Source: Paraburkholderia phosphatilytica (lineage in GTDB: Bacteria; Pseudomonadota; Gammaproteobacteria; Burkholderiales; Burkholderiaceae). Taken from it: a stretch of 64,000 bases of DNA. A program made the position numbers and the translations under genes. A model generated the notes under the pieces. It had not been told where the DNA came from and did not search any database. It saw nothing but the letters and a program-made list of their open reading frames with translations. The stretch lies in assembly GCF_003443895.1 (NCBI RefSeq), contig NZ_QQOA01000017.1:1-64000 (forward strand). Direction: 5' to 3'. Each line of letters starts with the position of its first letter. Positions within the stretch are counted from its first letter, which is position 1. Positions 47,836 through 56,152 of this stretch are shown in pieces.

Positions 47836-47864
47836 AGAAAAACGGCAGCCACGCAGGCTGCCGT
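47836..47864 (-). terminator. Rho-independent terminator of pssA
   Basis: On the minus strand ACGGCAGCC, 5-nt loop, GGCTGCCGT, then TTTTTC. A 9-bp GC-rich stem 43 bp after the pssA stop. Confidence 0.9.
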
Positions 47865-47906
47865 CCGGATGTCACGTAAAGCACCGCGAGGCGGCCGCCC
47901 TGCCCG

Positions 47907-48776
47907 TCACCCCTTGCGCTGCGACGAACGTGCCGGATTCGCGCGGCCGCGCGCGGCCTGCCACGCCCAGAACACGTAGCCCGACAGGCCGTACAGCACG
48001 AACAGGCCGAACAGCATCAGCGGCGGGTCGGACGAAACCAGCACGAACGCGACCACCACCAGCAGGATCGCCGCGAACGGCACCCGGTGACGCACGTCGA
48101 GCGCCTTGCCGCTGTAGAACGGCGCGTTCGACACCATCGTCACGCCCGCGTACACCGTCAGCACGAACGCGACCCACGGCAGCCACACGAGCTTCACGGG
48201 CACGCGGTTATCGGTGGCGAGCCACACGAAGCCCGCGATCAGCGCGGCCGCGGCCGGGCTCGGCATGCCCTGGAAGAAGCGCTTGTCGACGACGCCGATG
48301 TTGGTGTTGAAGCGCGCGAGCCGGAGCGCCGCGCCCGAGCAGTAGACGAACGCCGCGAGCCAGCCCCAGCGGCCCAGGTCTTTCAGCACCCACTCGTACA
48401 TCACGAGCGCCGGCGCGACGCCGAACGACACCATGTCGGAGAGACTGTCGAACTGCTCGCCGAATGCGCTTTGCGTATGCGTCATGCGCGCGACGCGACC
48501 GTCCATGCCGTCGAGCACCATCGCGACGAAGATCGCGATCGCCGCGACCTCGAAGCGCACGTTCATGGCCTGCACGACCGCGAAGAAGCCGCAGAAGAGC
48601 GCGGCCGTGGTGAACGCGTTGGGCAGCAGATAGATGCCGCGTTTTCTCAGGAACTGCTGCCGCTGCGCACGCCGGCTGTCGACCTGCACCGGCTCCTGCT
48701 GCATGCTTTTGTTACGGCGAAACGGCCGCGGCAGCGGCGCGGCGTTCGTGCGGGGCCGGCGTTTGAATGCCGCCAT
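47907..48776 (-). CDS. pssA: CDP-diacylglycerol--serine O-phosphatidyltransferase
   Basis: Integral membrane enzyme that makes phosphatidylserine; 289 aa. The CDP-alcohol phosphotransferase motif D-G-x2-D-G-x2-A-R-x8-G-x3-D-x3-D is complete in DGMDGRVARMTHTQ plus GEQFDSLSD (about residues 89-111). About eight helices follow. This is the type II (Gram-positive-like) PssA of beta-proteobacteria, not the soluble E. coli form. It follows psd by 17 bp, so phosphatidylserine synthesis and decarboxylation are co-expressed. Confidence 0.94.
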   Translation of the reverse strand: MAAFKRRPRTNAAPLPRPFRRNKSMQQEPVQVDSRRAQRQQFLRKRGIYLLPNAFTTAALFCGFFAVVQAMNVRFEVAAIAIFVAMVLDGMDGRVARMTHTQSAFGEQFDSLSDMVSFGVAPALVMYEWVLKDLGRWGWLAAFVYCSGAALRLARFNTNIGVVDKRFFQGMPSPAAAALIAGFVWLATDNRVPVKLVWLPWVAFVLTVYAGVTMVSNAPFYSGKALDVRHRVPFAAILLVVVAFVLVSSDPPLMLFGLFVLYGLSGYVFWAWQAARGRANPARSSQRKG

Positions 48777-48793
48777 CGAAACCTCCTTGCGCC

Positions 48794-49432
48794 TCAGAGT
48801 TCAGCGAGAATCGTCGACGACGCGGAGACCTTCTCGCCGATCGACACGCGCGGACGGCTGCCCACCGGCAGGTACACGTCGACGCGCGAGCCGAAGCGGA
48901 TGAAGCCGTAACGCTGGCCGCGCGTGAGCGGCTCGCCTGCCCGGACGTAGCAAAGAATGCGCCGCGCGATGAGGCCTGCGATCTGCACCGAGGTCACGGT
49001 GTGGCCGCTCGCGAGATCGATGACGAGCGCATTGCGTTCGTTCTCGGTCGATGCTTTATCGATTGCGGCATTCAGGTAGGCGCCCGGGAAGTATTCGACC
49101 TTGCGCACCGCGCCGTCCACCGGCGAGCGCTGCGAGTGCACGTTGAACACGTTCATGAACACGCTGATCTTCAGCGCCTCGCGGTTCGCGTAAGGATCGA
49201 ACGCGGTTTCGACCGCGACGATGCGGCCGTCGGCCGGGCACAGCACGGCGTTGGCCTGGGTGGGAATCGGCCGCGACGGGTCGCGGAAGAACTGCACGAC
49301 GAAGATCAGGATCAGCCAGAACGGCCACGCGAGGCCGAAGCCCGCGACGGCGTGGATCAACAGCGCGACGACCGCGGCGATCGCGATGAACGGCCAGCCT
49401 TCCCGCGCGATGATCGGATGAGGGTAATTCAT
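48794..49432 (-). CDS. psd: Phosphatidylserine decarboxylase
   Basis: Pyruvoyl-dependent enzyme making phosphatidylethanolamine; 212 aa, the short archaeal/alpha-beta type. A hydrophobic N-terminal pair (WPFIAIAAVVALLIHAV) anchors it. NVFNVHSQRSPVDGAV contains the conserved His, and RFGSRVDVYLP contains the Gly-Ser self-cleavage site that generates the pyruvoyl group at about residue 181. ATG 49432 starts MNYPHPIIAREG; the upstream frame is non-coding and includes the ilvC terminator. Co-transcribed with pssA. Confidence 0.94.
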   Translation of the reverse strand: MNYPHPIIAREGWPFIAIAAVVALLIHAVAGFGLAWPFWLILIFVVQFFRDPSRPIPTQANAVLCPADGRIVAVETAFDPYANREALKISVFMNVFNVHSQRSPVDGAVRKVEYFPGAYLNAAIDKASTENERNALVIDLASGHTVTSVQIAGLIARRILCYVRAGEPLTRGQRYGFIRFGSRVDVYLPVGSRPRVSIGEKVSASSTILAEL

Positions 49433-49466
49433 GGATGGTTTCTGGTTTTTTGTAAAACCGTAGGAT

Positions 49467-49506
49467 AGCAAAAGCCGCCCACGGTTCTGCACCTGAGGGC
49501 GGCTTT
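49467..49506 (-). terminator. Rho-independent terminator of ilvC
   Basis: Minus-strand AAAGCCGCCC and GGGCGGCTTT form a 10-bp stem, with a short T run after it. It lies 77 bp after the ilvC stop and upstream of psd. Confidence 0.85.
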
Positions 49507-49582
49507 CCGGACGGCGCGAGCCGCAATCCGGCATGCTTCGTCAGCACGCACGGATCGCGGCACGGCGCGCGTTACAGGCTCA

Positions 49583-50599
49583 TCAGTTCTTCGACTGGTC
49601 GACGAGCTTGTTCTTCGCGATCCACGGCATCATCGCGCGCAGCTTCGAGCCGACCTGCTCGATCTGGTGCTCGGCCGTGATACGGCGGCGCGACTGCAGC
49701 GTCGGCGCGCCGGCGCGGTTCTCGATGATGAAGCTCTTCGCGTACTCGCCCGTCTGGATGTCCTTCAGGACGTCCTTCATCACCTTCTTCGTTTCGTCCG
49801 TGACGACGCGCGGACCCGTCACGTACTCGCCGTATTCGGCGTTGTTCGAGATCGAGTAGTTCATGTTCGCGATGCCGCCTTCGTAGATCAGGTCGACGAT
49901 CAGCTTCAGTTCGTGCAGGCACTCGAAGTACGCCATTTCCGGCGCGTAGCCCGCTTCCACCAGCGTCTCGAAGCCAGCCTTGATCAGCTCGACGGTGCCG
50001 CCGCACAGCACGGCCTGCTCGCCGAACAGGTCGGTTTCGGTCTCTTCGCGGAAGTTCGTTTCGATGATGCCGGCACGGCCGCCGCCGTTCGCCACCGCGT
50101 ACGACAGCGCGATGTCGCGCGCCGCGCCCGACTTATCCTGCGCGACCGCGACGAGGTGCGGCACGCCGCCGCCGTTCTGGTACGTGTTACGCACCGTGTG
50201 ACCCGGCGCCTTCGGCGCGATCATGATGACGTCCAGATCCGCGCGCGGGATCACCTGGCCGTAGTGCACGTTGAAGCCGTGCGCGAACGCGAGGGCAGCG
50301 CCCTGCTTGGCGTTCGCGTGGACTTCCTTCGCGTAGACCTCGGCGATCTGCTCGTCGGGCAGCAGCATCATCACGACGTCGGCGCCCTTCACGGCTTCCG
50401 CCACTTCCTTCACCGTGAGGCCCGCGTTTTCAGCCTTGCTCCACGATGCGCCGCCCTTGCGCAGACCGACCGTGACGTTCACGCCGCTTTCCTTCAGGTT
50501 CAGCGCGTGTGCATGGCCTTGCGAGCCGTAGCCGATGATCGTGACCTGCTTGCCTTTGATGAGGGAGAGGTCGGCGTCCTTGTCGTAGAAAACTTTCAT
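49583..50599 (-). CDS. ilvC: Ketol-acid reductoisomerase (NADP+)
   Basis: Second common step of valine/isoleucine/leucine synthesis; 338 aa, class I. VTIIGYGSQGHAHALNLKES is the NADPH-binding loop; AFAHGFNVHYGQV and PKAPGHTVRNTYQNGGGVP, DLFGEQAVLCGG and AYFECLHELKLIVDLIYEGG hold Mg and substrate ligands. Lies 72 bp after ilvH. Confidence 0.97.
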   Translation of the reverse strand: MKVFYDKDADLSLIKGKQVTIIGYGSQGHAHALNLKESGVNVTVGLRKGGASWSKAENAGLTVKEVAEAVKGADVVMMLLPDEQIAEVYAKEVHANAKQGAALAFAHGFNVHYGQVIPRADLDVIMIAPKAPGHTVRNTYQNGGGVPHLVAVAQDKSGAARDIALSYAVANGGGRAGIIETNFREETETDLFGEQAVLCGGTVELIKAGFETLVEAGYAPEMAYFECLHELKLIVDLIYEGGIANMNYSISNNAEYGEYVTGPRVVTDETKKVMKDVLKDIQTGEYAKSFIIENRAGAPTLQSRRRITAEHQIEQVGSKLRAMMPWIAKNKLVDQSKN

Positions 50600-50671
50600 G
50601 TCTGTTCCTTGGCGATATTCAGTGATGTTCGGATACTGCGAATGCTGCGTGGTACTGCGTTGCTGCCGGCG

Positions 50672-51163
50672 TCACACCTTGAGGATGCGCTCGCCGCGGC
50701 CGATACCGGAGCCGCCCGTGCGGACGGTTTCGAGAATCGCGGTGGCGTCGAGCCCTTCGATGAACGCATCGAGCTTCTCGCTCGCGCCGGTCAGCTCGAT
50801 CGTGTAGGTCTTTTCGGTGACGTCGATGATGCGGCCGCGGAAGATATCCGACATCCGCTTCATCTCCTCACGTTCCTTGCCGACCGCCCTTACCTTGATC
50901 AGCATCAGCTCTCGTTCGATGTGGGCGCCCTCAGTCAGGTCGACCACTTTCACCACCTCGATCAGGCGGTTCAGATGCTTCGTGATCTGTTCGATCACGT
51001 CGTCCGAGCCAATGGAGACGATGGTCAGGCGCGACAGCGATCGGTCTTCTGTCGGTGCCACCGTCAAGGTTTCGATGTTGTAGCCGCGTGCCGAGAACAG
51101 GCCGACCACGCGCGACAGCGCGCCCGGTTCGTTCTCGAGCAAAACGGAAATGATGTGTCGCAT
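50672..51163 (-). CDS. ilvH: Acetolactate synthase small (regulatory) subunit
   Basis: 163 aa. The N-terminal ACT domain (HIISVLLENEPGALSRVVGL and FSARGYNIETLTVAPTEDRS) binds valine for feedback inhibition; the C-terminal half (MSDIFRGRIIDVTEKTYTIE) completes the family. ATG 51163 is chosen because MRHIISVLLEN is the canonical start. Lies 150 bp after ilvI. Confidence 0.96.
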   Translation of the reverse strand: MRHIISVLLENEPGALSRVVGLFSARGYNIETLTVAPTEDRSLSRLTIVSIGSDDVIEQITKHLNRLIEVVKVVDLTEGAHIERELMLIKVRAVGKEREEMKRMSDIFRGRIIDVTEKTYTIELTGASEKLDAFIEGLDATAILETVRTGGSGIGRGERILKV

Positions 51164-51313
51164 GATTCGTCTCGCGTGTGTGTTCGTTGATCCAGATGTC
51201 GATGTGCGATCTGCGCGGTCCACGCGGCCCCGGGCGTCAGCGCCTCGTTGCGGCGCCCTTCGTGAGGGCGGACAACGGTGCGCGCGCGTCGAAGCCCGCG
51301 TGACGGACCGGCG

Positions 51314-53077
51314 TTACAGATCCTCCGAGCCGAGCAGCATCTCGGTGATGCCCTTGCCGGCCTGGACCATCGGCCAGACGTTTTCGGTCGGGTCGGTCTG
51401 GAAATCGAGGAACACCGTGCGATCCTTCAGGCGCAGCGCTTCCTTCAGCGCCGGTTCCACGTCCGCGGTCTTCTCGACGCGAATCCCGACGTGGCCGTAC
51501 GCTTCGGCAAGCTTCACGAAGTCCGGCAGCGCATCCATGTACGAATGCGAATAGCGCTTGCTGTATTCGATCTGCTGCCACTGGCGCACCATGCCCAGAT
51601 AGCGGTTGTTCAGCGAGATAATCTTTACGGGCGTGCTGTACTGCAGGCAGGTGGACAGCTCCTGGATGCACATCTGGATCGAGCCTTCGCCCGTGATGCA
51701 CAGCACGTCGTCGTCCGGATGGGCCATCTTCACGCCCATCGCCGCCGGCAGGCCGAAGCCCATCGTGCCGAGCCCGCCGGAATTGATCCAGCGGCGCGGC
51801 TTATTGAAACGGTAGAACTGCGCAGCCCACATCTGGTGCTGGCCAACGTCCGAGCAGACGAACGCGTTGCCGTCGGTCAGCTCCCACGCCTTCTCGACCA
51901 CGTACTGCGGCTTGATGATTTCGCTCTTGCGGTCGAACTTCAGGCAGTCTTTCGCGCGCCAGCCTTCGATGTCCTTCCACCATTCCGCGAGCGCTGCGGT
52001 GTCGGGACCGTGTTCGGCGTGCTGCAGCTGCTCGATCAGTTCCTTCAGCACTTCCTTCACGTCGCCGACGATCGGGATGTCGACCTTCACGCGCTTCGAG
52101 ATGGACGAAGGATCGATGTCGATGTGAATGATCTTGCGCGGGCGCGACGAGAAGTGCGCCGGGTCGCCGATCACGCGGTCGTCGAAACGCGCGCCGATCG
52201 CGATCAGCACGTCGCAGTGCTGCATCGCCATGTTGGCTTCGAACGTGCCGTGCATGCCGAGCATGCCGAGGAATTTCCTGTCCGACGCGCGATAGCCGCC
52301 GAGGCCCATCAGCGTGTTGGTGACCGGATAGCCGAGCAGATCGGCGAACTGGTTCAGCTCACGCGACGCATCCGCGAGGATGATGCCGCCGCCCGTGTAG
52401 ATATACGGACGCTTCGCCTGCAGCAGCAGCGCGACGGCCTTGCGGATCTGGCCGGAGTGGCCCTTCGTGACCGGGTTGTACGAGCGCAGCGAAACGGTCT
52501 TGATCGGCTCGTAGGTGCACGGCGTTTTCGACACATCTTTCGGAATGTCGATCAGCACCGGGCCCGGACGGCCGGTACGCGCGATGTAGAACGCTTTCTT
52601 GACGGTTGCGGCGAGGTCGCGCACGTCCTTCACGAGGAAGTTGTGCTTCACGCACGGCCGTGTGATGCCGACGGTATCGCATTCCTGGAAGGCGTCCTGG
52701 CCGATCGCGGCGGTGGGCACCTGGCCGCTGATCACGACCATCGGAATCGAATCCATGTAGGCGGTCGCGATGCCGGTCACCGCATTGGTGACACCTGGGC
52801 CGGACGTGACGAGGCAGACACCGGTCTTGCCGGTGGAACGTGCGTAGGCGTCGGCGGCGTGCACGGCAGCCTGCTCGTGACGCACCAGCACGTGCTGGAT
52901 CTTGTCCTGCTTGTACAGCTCGTCGTAGATGTAGAGAACGGATCCGCCGGGATAGCCCCAGATGAACTCGACGTCTTCGTCGGCCAGTGCCTTCATCAGC
53001 ACCGTGCCGCCGATCGACTCGGCTTCGGGAATGGGTGTCGTATCCGACGTGGAGAATTCCGCGCTGGGCATATTCAT
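51314..53077 (-). CDS. ilvI: Acetolactate synthase large (catalytic) subunit, ThDP-dependent
   Basis: 587 aa. GYPGGSVLYIYDELYK with VRHEQAAVHAADAYARSTGK supplies the ThDP glutamate; AYMDSIPMVVISGQVP and GTMGFGLPAAMGVKMAHPDD with CITGEGSIQMCIQELST form the ThDP/Mg motif, although GEGS replaces the more common GDGS. Makes acetolactate or acetohydroxybutyrate with IlvH. First gene of ilvIHC, with a 407-bp divergent region upstream. Confidence 0.96.
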   Translation of the reverse strand: MNMPSAEFSTSDTTPIPEAESIGGTVLMKALADEDVEFIWGYPGGSVLYIYDELYKQDKIQHVLVRHEQAAVHAADAYARSTGKTGVCLVTSGPGVTNAVTGIATAYMDSIPMVVISGQVPTAAIGQDAFQECDTVGITRPCVKHNFLVKDVRDLAATVKKAFYIARTGRPGPVLIDIPKDVSKTPCTYEPIKTVSLRSYNPVTKGHSGQIRKAVALLLQAKRPYIYTGGGIILADASRELNQFADLLGYPVTNTLMGLGGYRASDRKFLGMLGMHGTFEANMAMQHCDVLIAIGARFDDRVIGDPAHFSSRPRKIIHIDIDPSSISKRVKVDIPIVGDVKEVLKELIEQLQHAEHGPDTAALAEWWKDIEGWRAKDCLKFDRKSEIIKPQYVVEKAWELTDGNAFVCSDVGQHQMWAAQFYRFNKPRRWINSGGLGTMGFGLPAAMGVKMAHPDDDVLCITGEGSIQMCIQELSTCLQYSTPVKIISLNNRYLGMVRQWQQIEYSKRYSHSYMDALPDFVKLAEAYGHVGIRVEKTADVEPALKEALRLKDRTVFLDFQTDPTENVWPMVQAGKGITEMLLGSEDL

Positions 53078-53222
53078 CGTTTACCTTTCAAATTTTCGGC
53101 AAAAAATTGATCGGGTGCTCTCTGCCGGGCTTGTGGCTCGGGTTCAAGCGGCGCGTCCAGTTGACAGGTTAGCTTCTTGGGCCAACCCGAATGAGACAAG
53201 TCACTTATGTTGCGAACCAGCG

Positions 53223-53251
53223 AAGTTAGCCGGTATTTTCAGGATGGTCAA
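53223..53251 (-). promoter_or_regulatory. Candidate sigma-70 promoter for ilvIHC
   Basis: Minus-strand TTGACC (-35), 17-bp spacer, TAACTT (-10), giving an mRNA leader of about 140 nt before ilvI. The leader contains CGGGTT and two possible partners (AACCCG, ACCCGA) and ends in a T6 run, but no convincing leader peptide. The rest of the 53078-53484 divergent region shows no gene. Confidence 0.5.
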
Positions 53252-53484
53252 GCAATTATTGCCGCCGCGGCCCGCGGTGGCCGTGCGAAGCGCCGTTTCC
53301 GCTGCGCAGCGATAAGGGGCGAAAACGGCCTGAACACATCGGGCGTCACCTTTCGCCCACCCTTCGATCGGCCTCACCGTGACTACCACGGTAGCCGGGG
53401 GTCGTAAAAGTTTGCTAGCATCCGCAGGTTTACGACATTTTTCCATCGATTGCGCGCGACCTTTCTGCGCGGAAATCCACCCGG

Positions 53485-54048
53485 ATGGCATCAGACAAAG
53501 AACTCGCCGATTTTCTGGCGGGCGTCGAAAGGCGCGCGTTCAAACAGACGGTCTACGCCGTGCGGGACGACGACGCGGCACTCGACATCGTGCAGGACGC
53601 GATGATCAAGCTCGCCGAAAAATATGGCGACCGCCCCCCTTCCGAGTTGCCGCTCCTGTTTCAGCGTATTCTCCAGAATGCGACGCACGACTGGTTCCGC
53701 CGCCAGAAAGTGCGCAACACGTGGGTCAGCCTGTTCTCGTCGCTCGGCAATGCGGATGACGACGAGTTCGACCCGCTAGAATCGTTCGAAGCCGAGGCAG
53801 GCAGCGCCGGCGCCGAGAGCAGCGAGCAGCGCATCGAGCGCGAGCAGGTCCTGCAAATGATCGACGACGAAATCCAGAAGTTGCCGGCACGTCAACGGGA
53901 GGCGTTCCTCATGCGTTACTGGGAAGATATGGATGTCGCCGAGACTGCCGCCGCCATGGGCTGCTCCGAAGGCAGCGTGAAAACGCACTGCTCCCGGGCT
54001 ACCCACACGCTGGCGCAAGCGCTCAAGGCCAAAGGAATCACGCTATGA
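53485..54048 (+). CDS. ECF-type RNA polymerase sigma factor
   Basis: 187 aa with only regions 2 and 4. Region 2 (about 15-85): DDDAALDIVQDAMIKLAEKY and LLFQRILQNATHDWFRRQKV. Region 4 (about 130-180): LPARQREAFLMRYWEDMDVAET and MGCSEGSVKTHCSRATHTL, the -35-binding HTH. Between them is an acidic linker. The DUF3619 gene overlaps its stop by 4 bp, the usual position for an anti-sigma factor. Regulon unknown; it may control its own operon. Confidence 0.9.
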   Translation: MASDKELADFLAGVERRAFKQTVYAVRDDDAALDIVQDAMIKLAEKYGDRPPSELPLLFQRILQNATHDWFRRQKVRNTWVSLFSSLGNADDDEFDPLESFEAEAGSAGAESSEQRIEREQVLQMIDDEIQKLPARQREAFLMRYWEDMDVAETAAAMGCSEGSVKTHCSRATHTLAQALKAKGITL

Positions 54049-54494
54049 GCTCCGCTCTCGATACTAAAGAACTCGAGTTTGCGCGGCAGGTGCGCCGCGC
54101 ACTCGACGAAAACGCGGCCAGCATTCCGCCCGCAACCGTCGACCGGCTCGCCGCCGCGCGCCGCGCCGCACTCGCCCGCAAGAAGCCCGAAACCGCGACC
54201 GCACCCGCGTTCGCGCCGGTGTTCGTCACCGTCGGCGCCGGTGGCGCGGGCGCGCTCGGACTGTCCGGCGGCCCGTCGAACGATGCCGGCCGCCGCTTTT
54301 CGGCGCTGCGCCGCTTCGCGCTCGCGTGGCCGATCCTCGCGCTCGCCGCCTGCCTCGTCGGCATTGCGTACTGGGAAGACCATCAGCGCACGGCGGAACT
54401 CGCCGATATCGATGCACAGATGATCAACGACGACCTGCCGCTGAACGCCTACCTCGATCACGGCTTCAACGCTTACCTGTCGCGCGCGCGCTGA
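54045..54494 (+). CDS. DUF3619 membrane protein, candidate anti-sigma factor
   Basis: 149 aa. A cytoplasmic segment of about 95 residues (EFARQVRRALDENAASIPP, then an Ala/Arg-rich helix) is followed by one transmembrane helix (FALAWPILALAACLVGIAYW, about 98-117) and a short periplasmic tail with acidic residues. That topology and the 4-bp overlap with the sigma factor gene fit a membrane anti-sigma factor, although no zinc-binding HxxxCxxC motif is present. Domain identity as DUF3619 is from recall. Confidence 0.8.
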   Translation: MSSALDTKELEFARQVRRALDENAASIPPATVDRLAAARRAALARKKPETATAPAFAPVFVTVGAGGAGALGLSGGPSNDAGRRFSALRRFALAWPILALAACLVGIAYWEDHQRTAELADIDAQMINDDLPLNAYLDHGFNAYLSRAR

Positions 54495-54510
54495 GCGGGA
54501 GACCATCCGG

Positions 54511-55266
54511 GTGAATTACAAGCGCGGCCTTGCCGTAGTCTTTGGTTGCGTAATCGCGGCGCTGGTGTCGTTCGCCGCGACGTACCCGCGCTTCAACCCG
54601 CCTCCCGCACCGGCCGCTGCGCCGGGCGCGCCCGCCGGCGGCAAGCCGGCGGCGCCGGTCGCCGGCGCTTCGGCGCCTGCCGTGTCTCCCGAAGGGCCGC
54701 TCGCCTGGTCGAAGCTGACCGACGTGGAACGCACCGCGCTCGCGCCGTTCGCGAGCCAATGGAACACCTTCAGCGAAGAGCGTCAGCGCAAATGGCTAAA
54801 GATCGCGTCGCGTTACGCGAAAATGTCGCCTGAAGCGCAAAAAAGGCTGCACGATCGGATGGCCGAGTGGGCCCGGCTCACGCCCGAACAGCGGCGCGTG
54901 GCGCGCGAGAACTACCAGGTGTCGAAGGAACTGCCGCGCGAGGCTCGCCAGAACGCGTGGAAGACCTATCAGCAGTTGCCGGAAGAGCAGAAGGAAAAGC
55001 TCGCCGCGCTGGAGAAGAAGCGCCGTCCGACCGTCGTCAGCGCGCCGCCGTCCGGCAAGGCCGAGATCAAGGGTATCGAACGTCTCGTGAACGCGCACGA
55101 CCGTACCGCGAGCGGCGTCGCCGTGCCGTCGCCGGCACCGGCGCCCGCTTCCGCTGCGCCGGCCGCATCGGCTGCGCCCGCCATTCCGGCGGCCGGCAGC
55201 TTCGTGCCCGCCACGCCGACGCCCGTGTCGCCCGCGGACGCGCCGTCGATCTTCAAGGGGTCGTGA
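54511..55266 (+). CDS. DUF3106 family periplasmic protein (GTG start)
   Basis: 251 aa. Begins with GTG preceded by GGGAGA. An N-terminal hydrophobic segment (LAVVFGCVIAALVSFAATY) acts as signal or anchor. A Pro/Ala/Gly linker leads to a repeated helical domain (about 65-165) of W/Y..LSPEQR-type units: LAPFASQWNTFSEERQRKWL, IASRYAKMSPEAQKRLHDRM, WARLTPEQRRVARENYQ. The C-terminus is Pro/Ala low complexity. Such helices recall CpxP/ZraP periplasmic stress sensors, but function is unknown. Third gene of the sigma-factor operon. Confidence 0.8.
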   Translation: MNYKRGLAVVFGCVIAALVSFAATYPRFNPPPAPAAAPGAPAGGKPAAPVAGASAPAVSPEGPLAWSKLTDVERTALAPFASQWNTFSEERQRKWLKIASRYAKMSPEAQKRLHDRMAEWARLTPEQRRVARENYQVSKELPREARQNAWKTYQQLPEEQKEKLAALEKKRRPTVVSAPPSGKAEIKGIERLVNAHDRTASGVAVPSPAPAPASAAPAASAAPAIPAAGSFVPATPTPVSPADAPSIFKGS

Positions 55267-55339
55267 GCGGCAGCTCGTTCAACCGCCGCCTGCCCGCACT
55301 CCCCACACTCCGGTTTTCGACCTCACGCCCATCGCGCCC

Positions 55340-55912
55340 GTGTCCAGCCAATCCGCCAAACCCGCAACGGATGTTTCGCGCGACGACGACGCGCCGGCCA
55401 TCGATTCCACCACCCTCCCGCCCGTCGAGCCCGCCACCCCGAGCGTGCGCCGCCGTCTCGCGACGATGCTCTATGAAGGCGTGATCCTGTTCGGCATCGT
55501 GTTCATCGCGGGCTACCTGTTCAGCACGCTGACTCAGCAGCGCAACGGGCTCACGCATCACAACCTGCTCGCCGCCTGGATCGGGCTCGTGCTCGCGGTG
55601 TACTTCGTGTGGTGCTGGACGCACGGCGGCCAGACGCTGCCGATGAAAACCTGGCGCCTGCGTGTCGTCGCCGCGAACGGCGAGCCGCTCAGCGTGCCGC
55701 GCGCGATTGCGCGCTACCTGCTCGCGTGGCTGTGGTTCCTGCCGCCGCTCGCGCTGCATCCGCTCCTCGGCATCAGCGTGCCGCAGACGCTGATCGTCGC
55801 CGCGGTCTGGATCGTGATCTGGGCTGCGTCCGGACGGATCGGCGCGAGCCGCCAGTTCCTGCACGACCGGCTCGCGGGCACGAAAATCGTCGCGATTTCG
55901 CCACGTTCCTAA
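55340..55912 (+). CDS. RDD family membrane protein (GTG start)
   Basis: 190 aa. After a ~50-residue polar N-terminus come three or four transmembrane segments (MLYEGVILFGIVFIAGYLF; LLAAWIGLVLAVYFVWCW; LLAWLWFLPPLALHPLL; LIVAAVWIVIWAAS). The family motif GGQTLPMKTWRLRVV and the terminal FLHDRLAGTKIV (Arg-Asp-Asp-type signature region) are present. RDD proteins may be ion transporters, but this is unproven. Fourth gene of the sigma-factor operon; a hairpin follows the stop. Confidence 0.85.
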   Translation: MSSQSAKPATDVSRDDDAPAIDSTTLPPVEPATPSVRRRLATMLYEGVILFGIVFIAGYLFSTLTQQRNGLTHHNLLAAWIGLVLAVYFVWCWTHGGQTLPMKTWRLRVVAANGEPLSVPRAIARYLLAWLWFLPPLALHPLLGISVPQTLIVAAVWIVIWAASGRIGASRQFLHDRLAGTKIVAISPRS

Positions 55913-55920
55913 GAAACCGC

Positions 55921-55941
55921 ATGGGCGCATCCGGCGCCCAT
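55921..55941 (+). terminator. Hairpin after the RDD gene
   Basis: ATGGGCGC (55921-55928), 5-nt loop, GCGCCCAT (55934-55941), 8 nt after the stop. No strong T run. Likely ends the sigma-factor operon. Confidence 0.6.
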
Positions 55942-56090
55942 TCGAGTCACGCCGCCCGCCTGGCAATACCGCAACGGTGACGGAAACCGCGCGGAAAACC
56001 GCGCCGCTAAAGGTGCCCGGAAATTCTTGCGCCTCCTCACCTCAACGCCTCGCGAAACTCGCCGTCTTTCGTAATAAGAACGTCTCGTGA

Positions 56091-56108
56091 CTGTCACGGC
56101 GTCGTCAT
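56091..56108 (+). promoter_or_regulatory. Pho-box-like direct repeat upstream of the lipid operon
   Basis: CTGTCACGGCGTCGTCAT contains two 7-mers with 11-bp spacing (CTGTCAC and TCGTCAT) separated by GGCG. Against the PhoB half-site CTGTCAT they match 6/7 and 5/7. It lies 45 bp upstream of the first gene. No strong -10 was found at the expected distance, so it is tentative. Confidence 0.45.
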
Positions 56109-56152
56109 GCACCCATGGCCGAATGCGCATACCGCAACCGAACGCGTGAGCC

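Noticed and set aside
53078..53216. Attenuator for ilvIHC
   Set aside because: Alternative CGGGTT pairings and a T6 run exist, but the only leader ORF is an 11-codon GTG ORF without a ribosome site and the terminator stem is poor.
53243..53315. Small + strand ORF in the ilvI/sigma-factor divergent region (MVKQLLPPRPAVAV...)
   Set aside because: It contains Val and Leu codons but runs away from ilvI, lacks a ribosome site and overlaps the likely ilvI promoter; chance ORF in GC-rich DNA.
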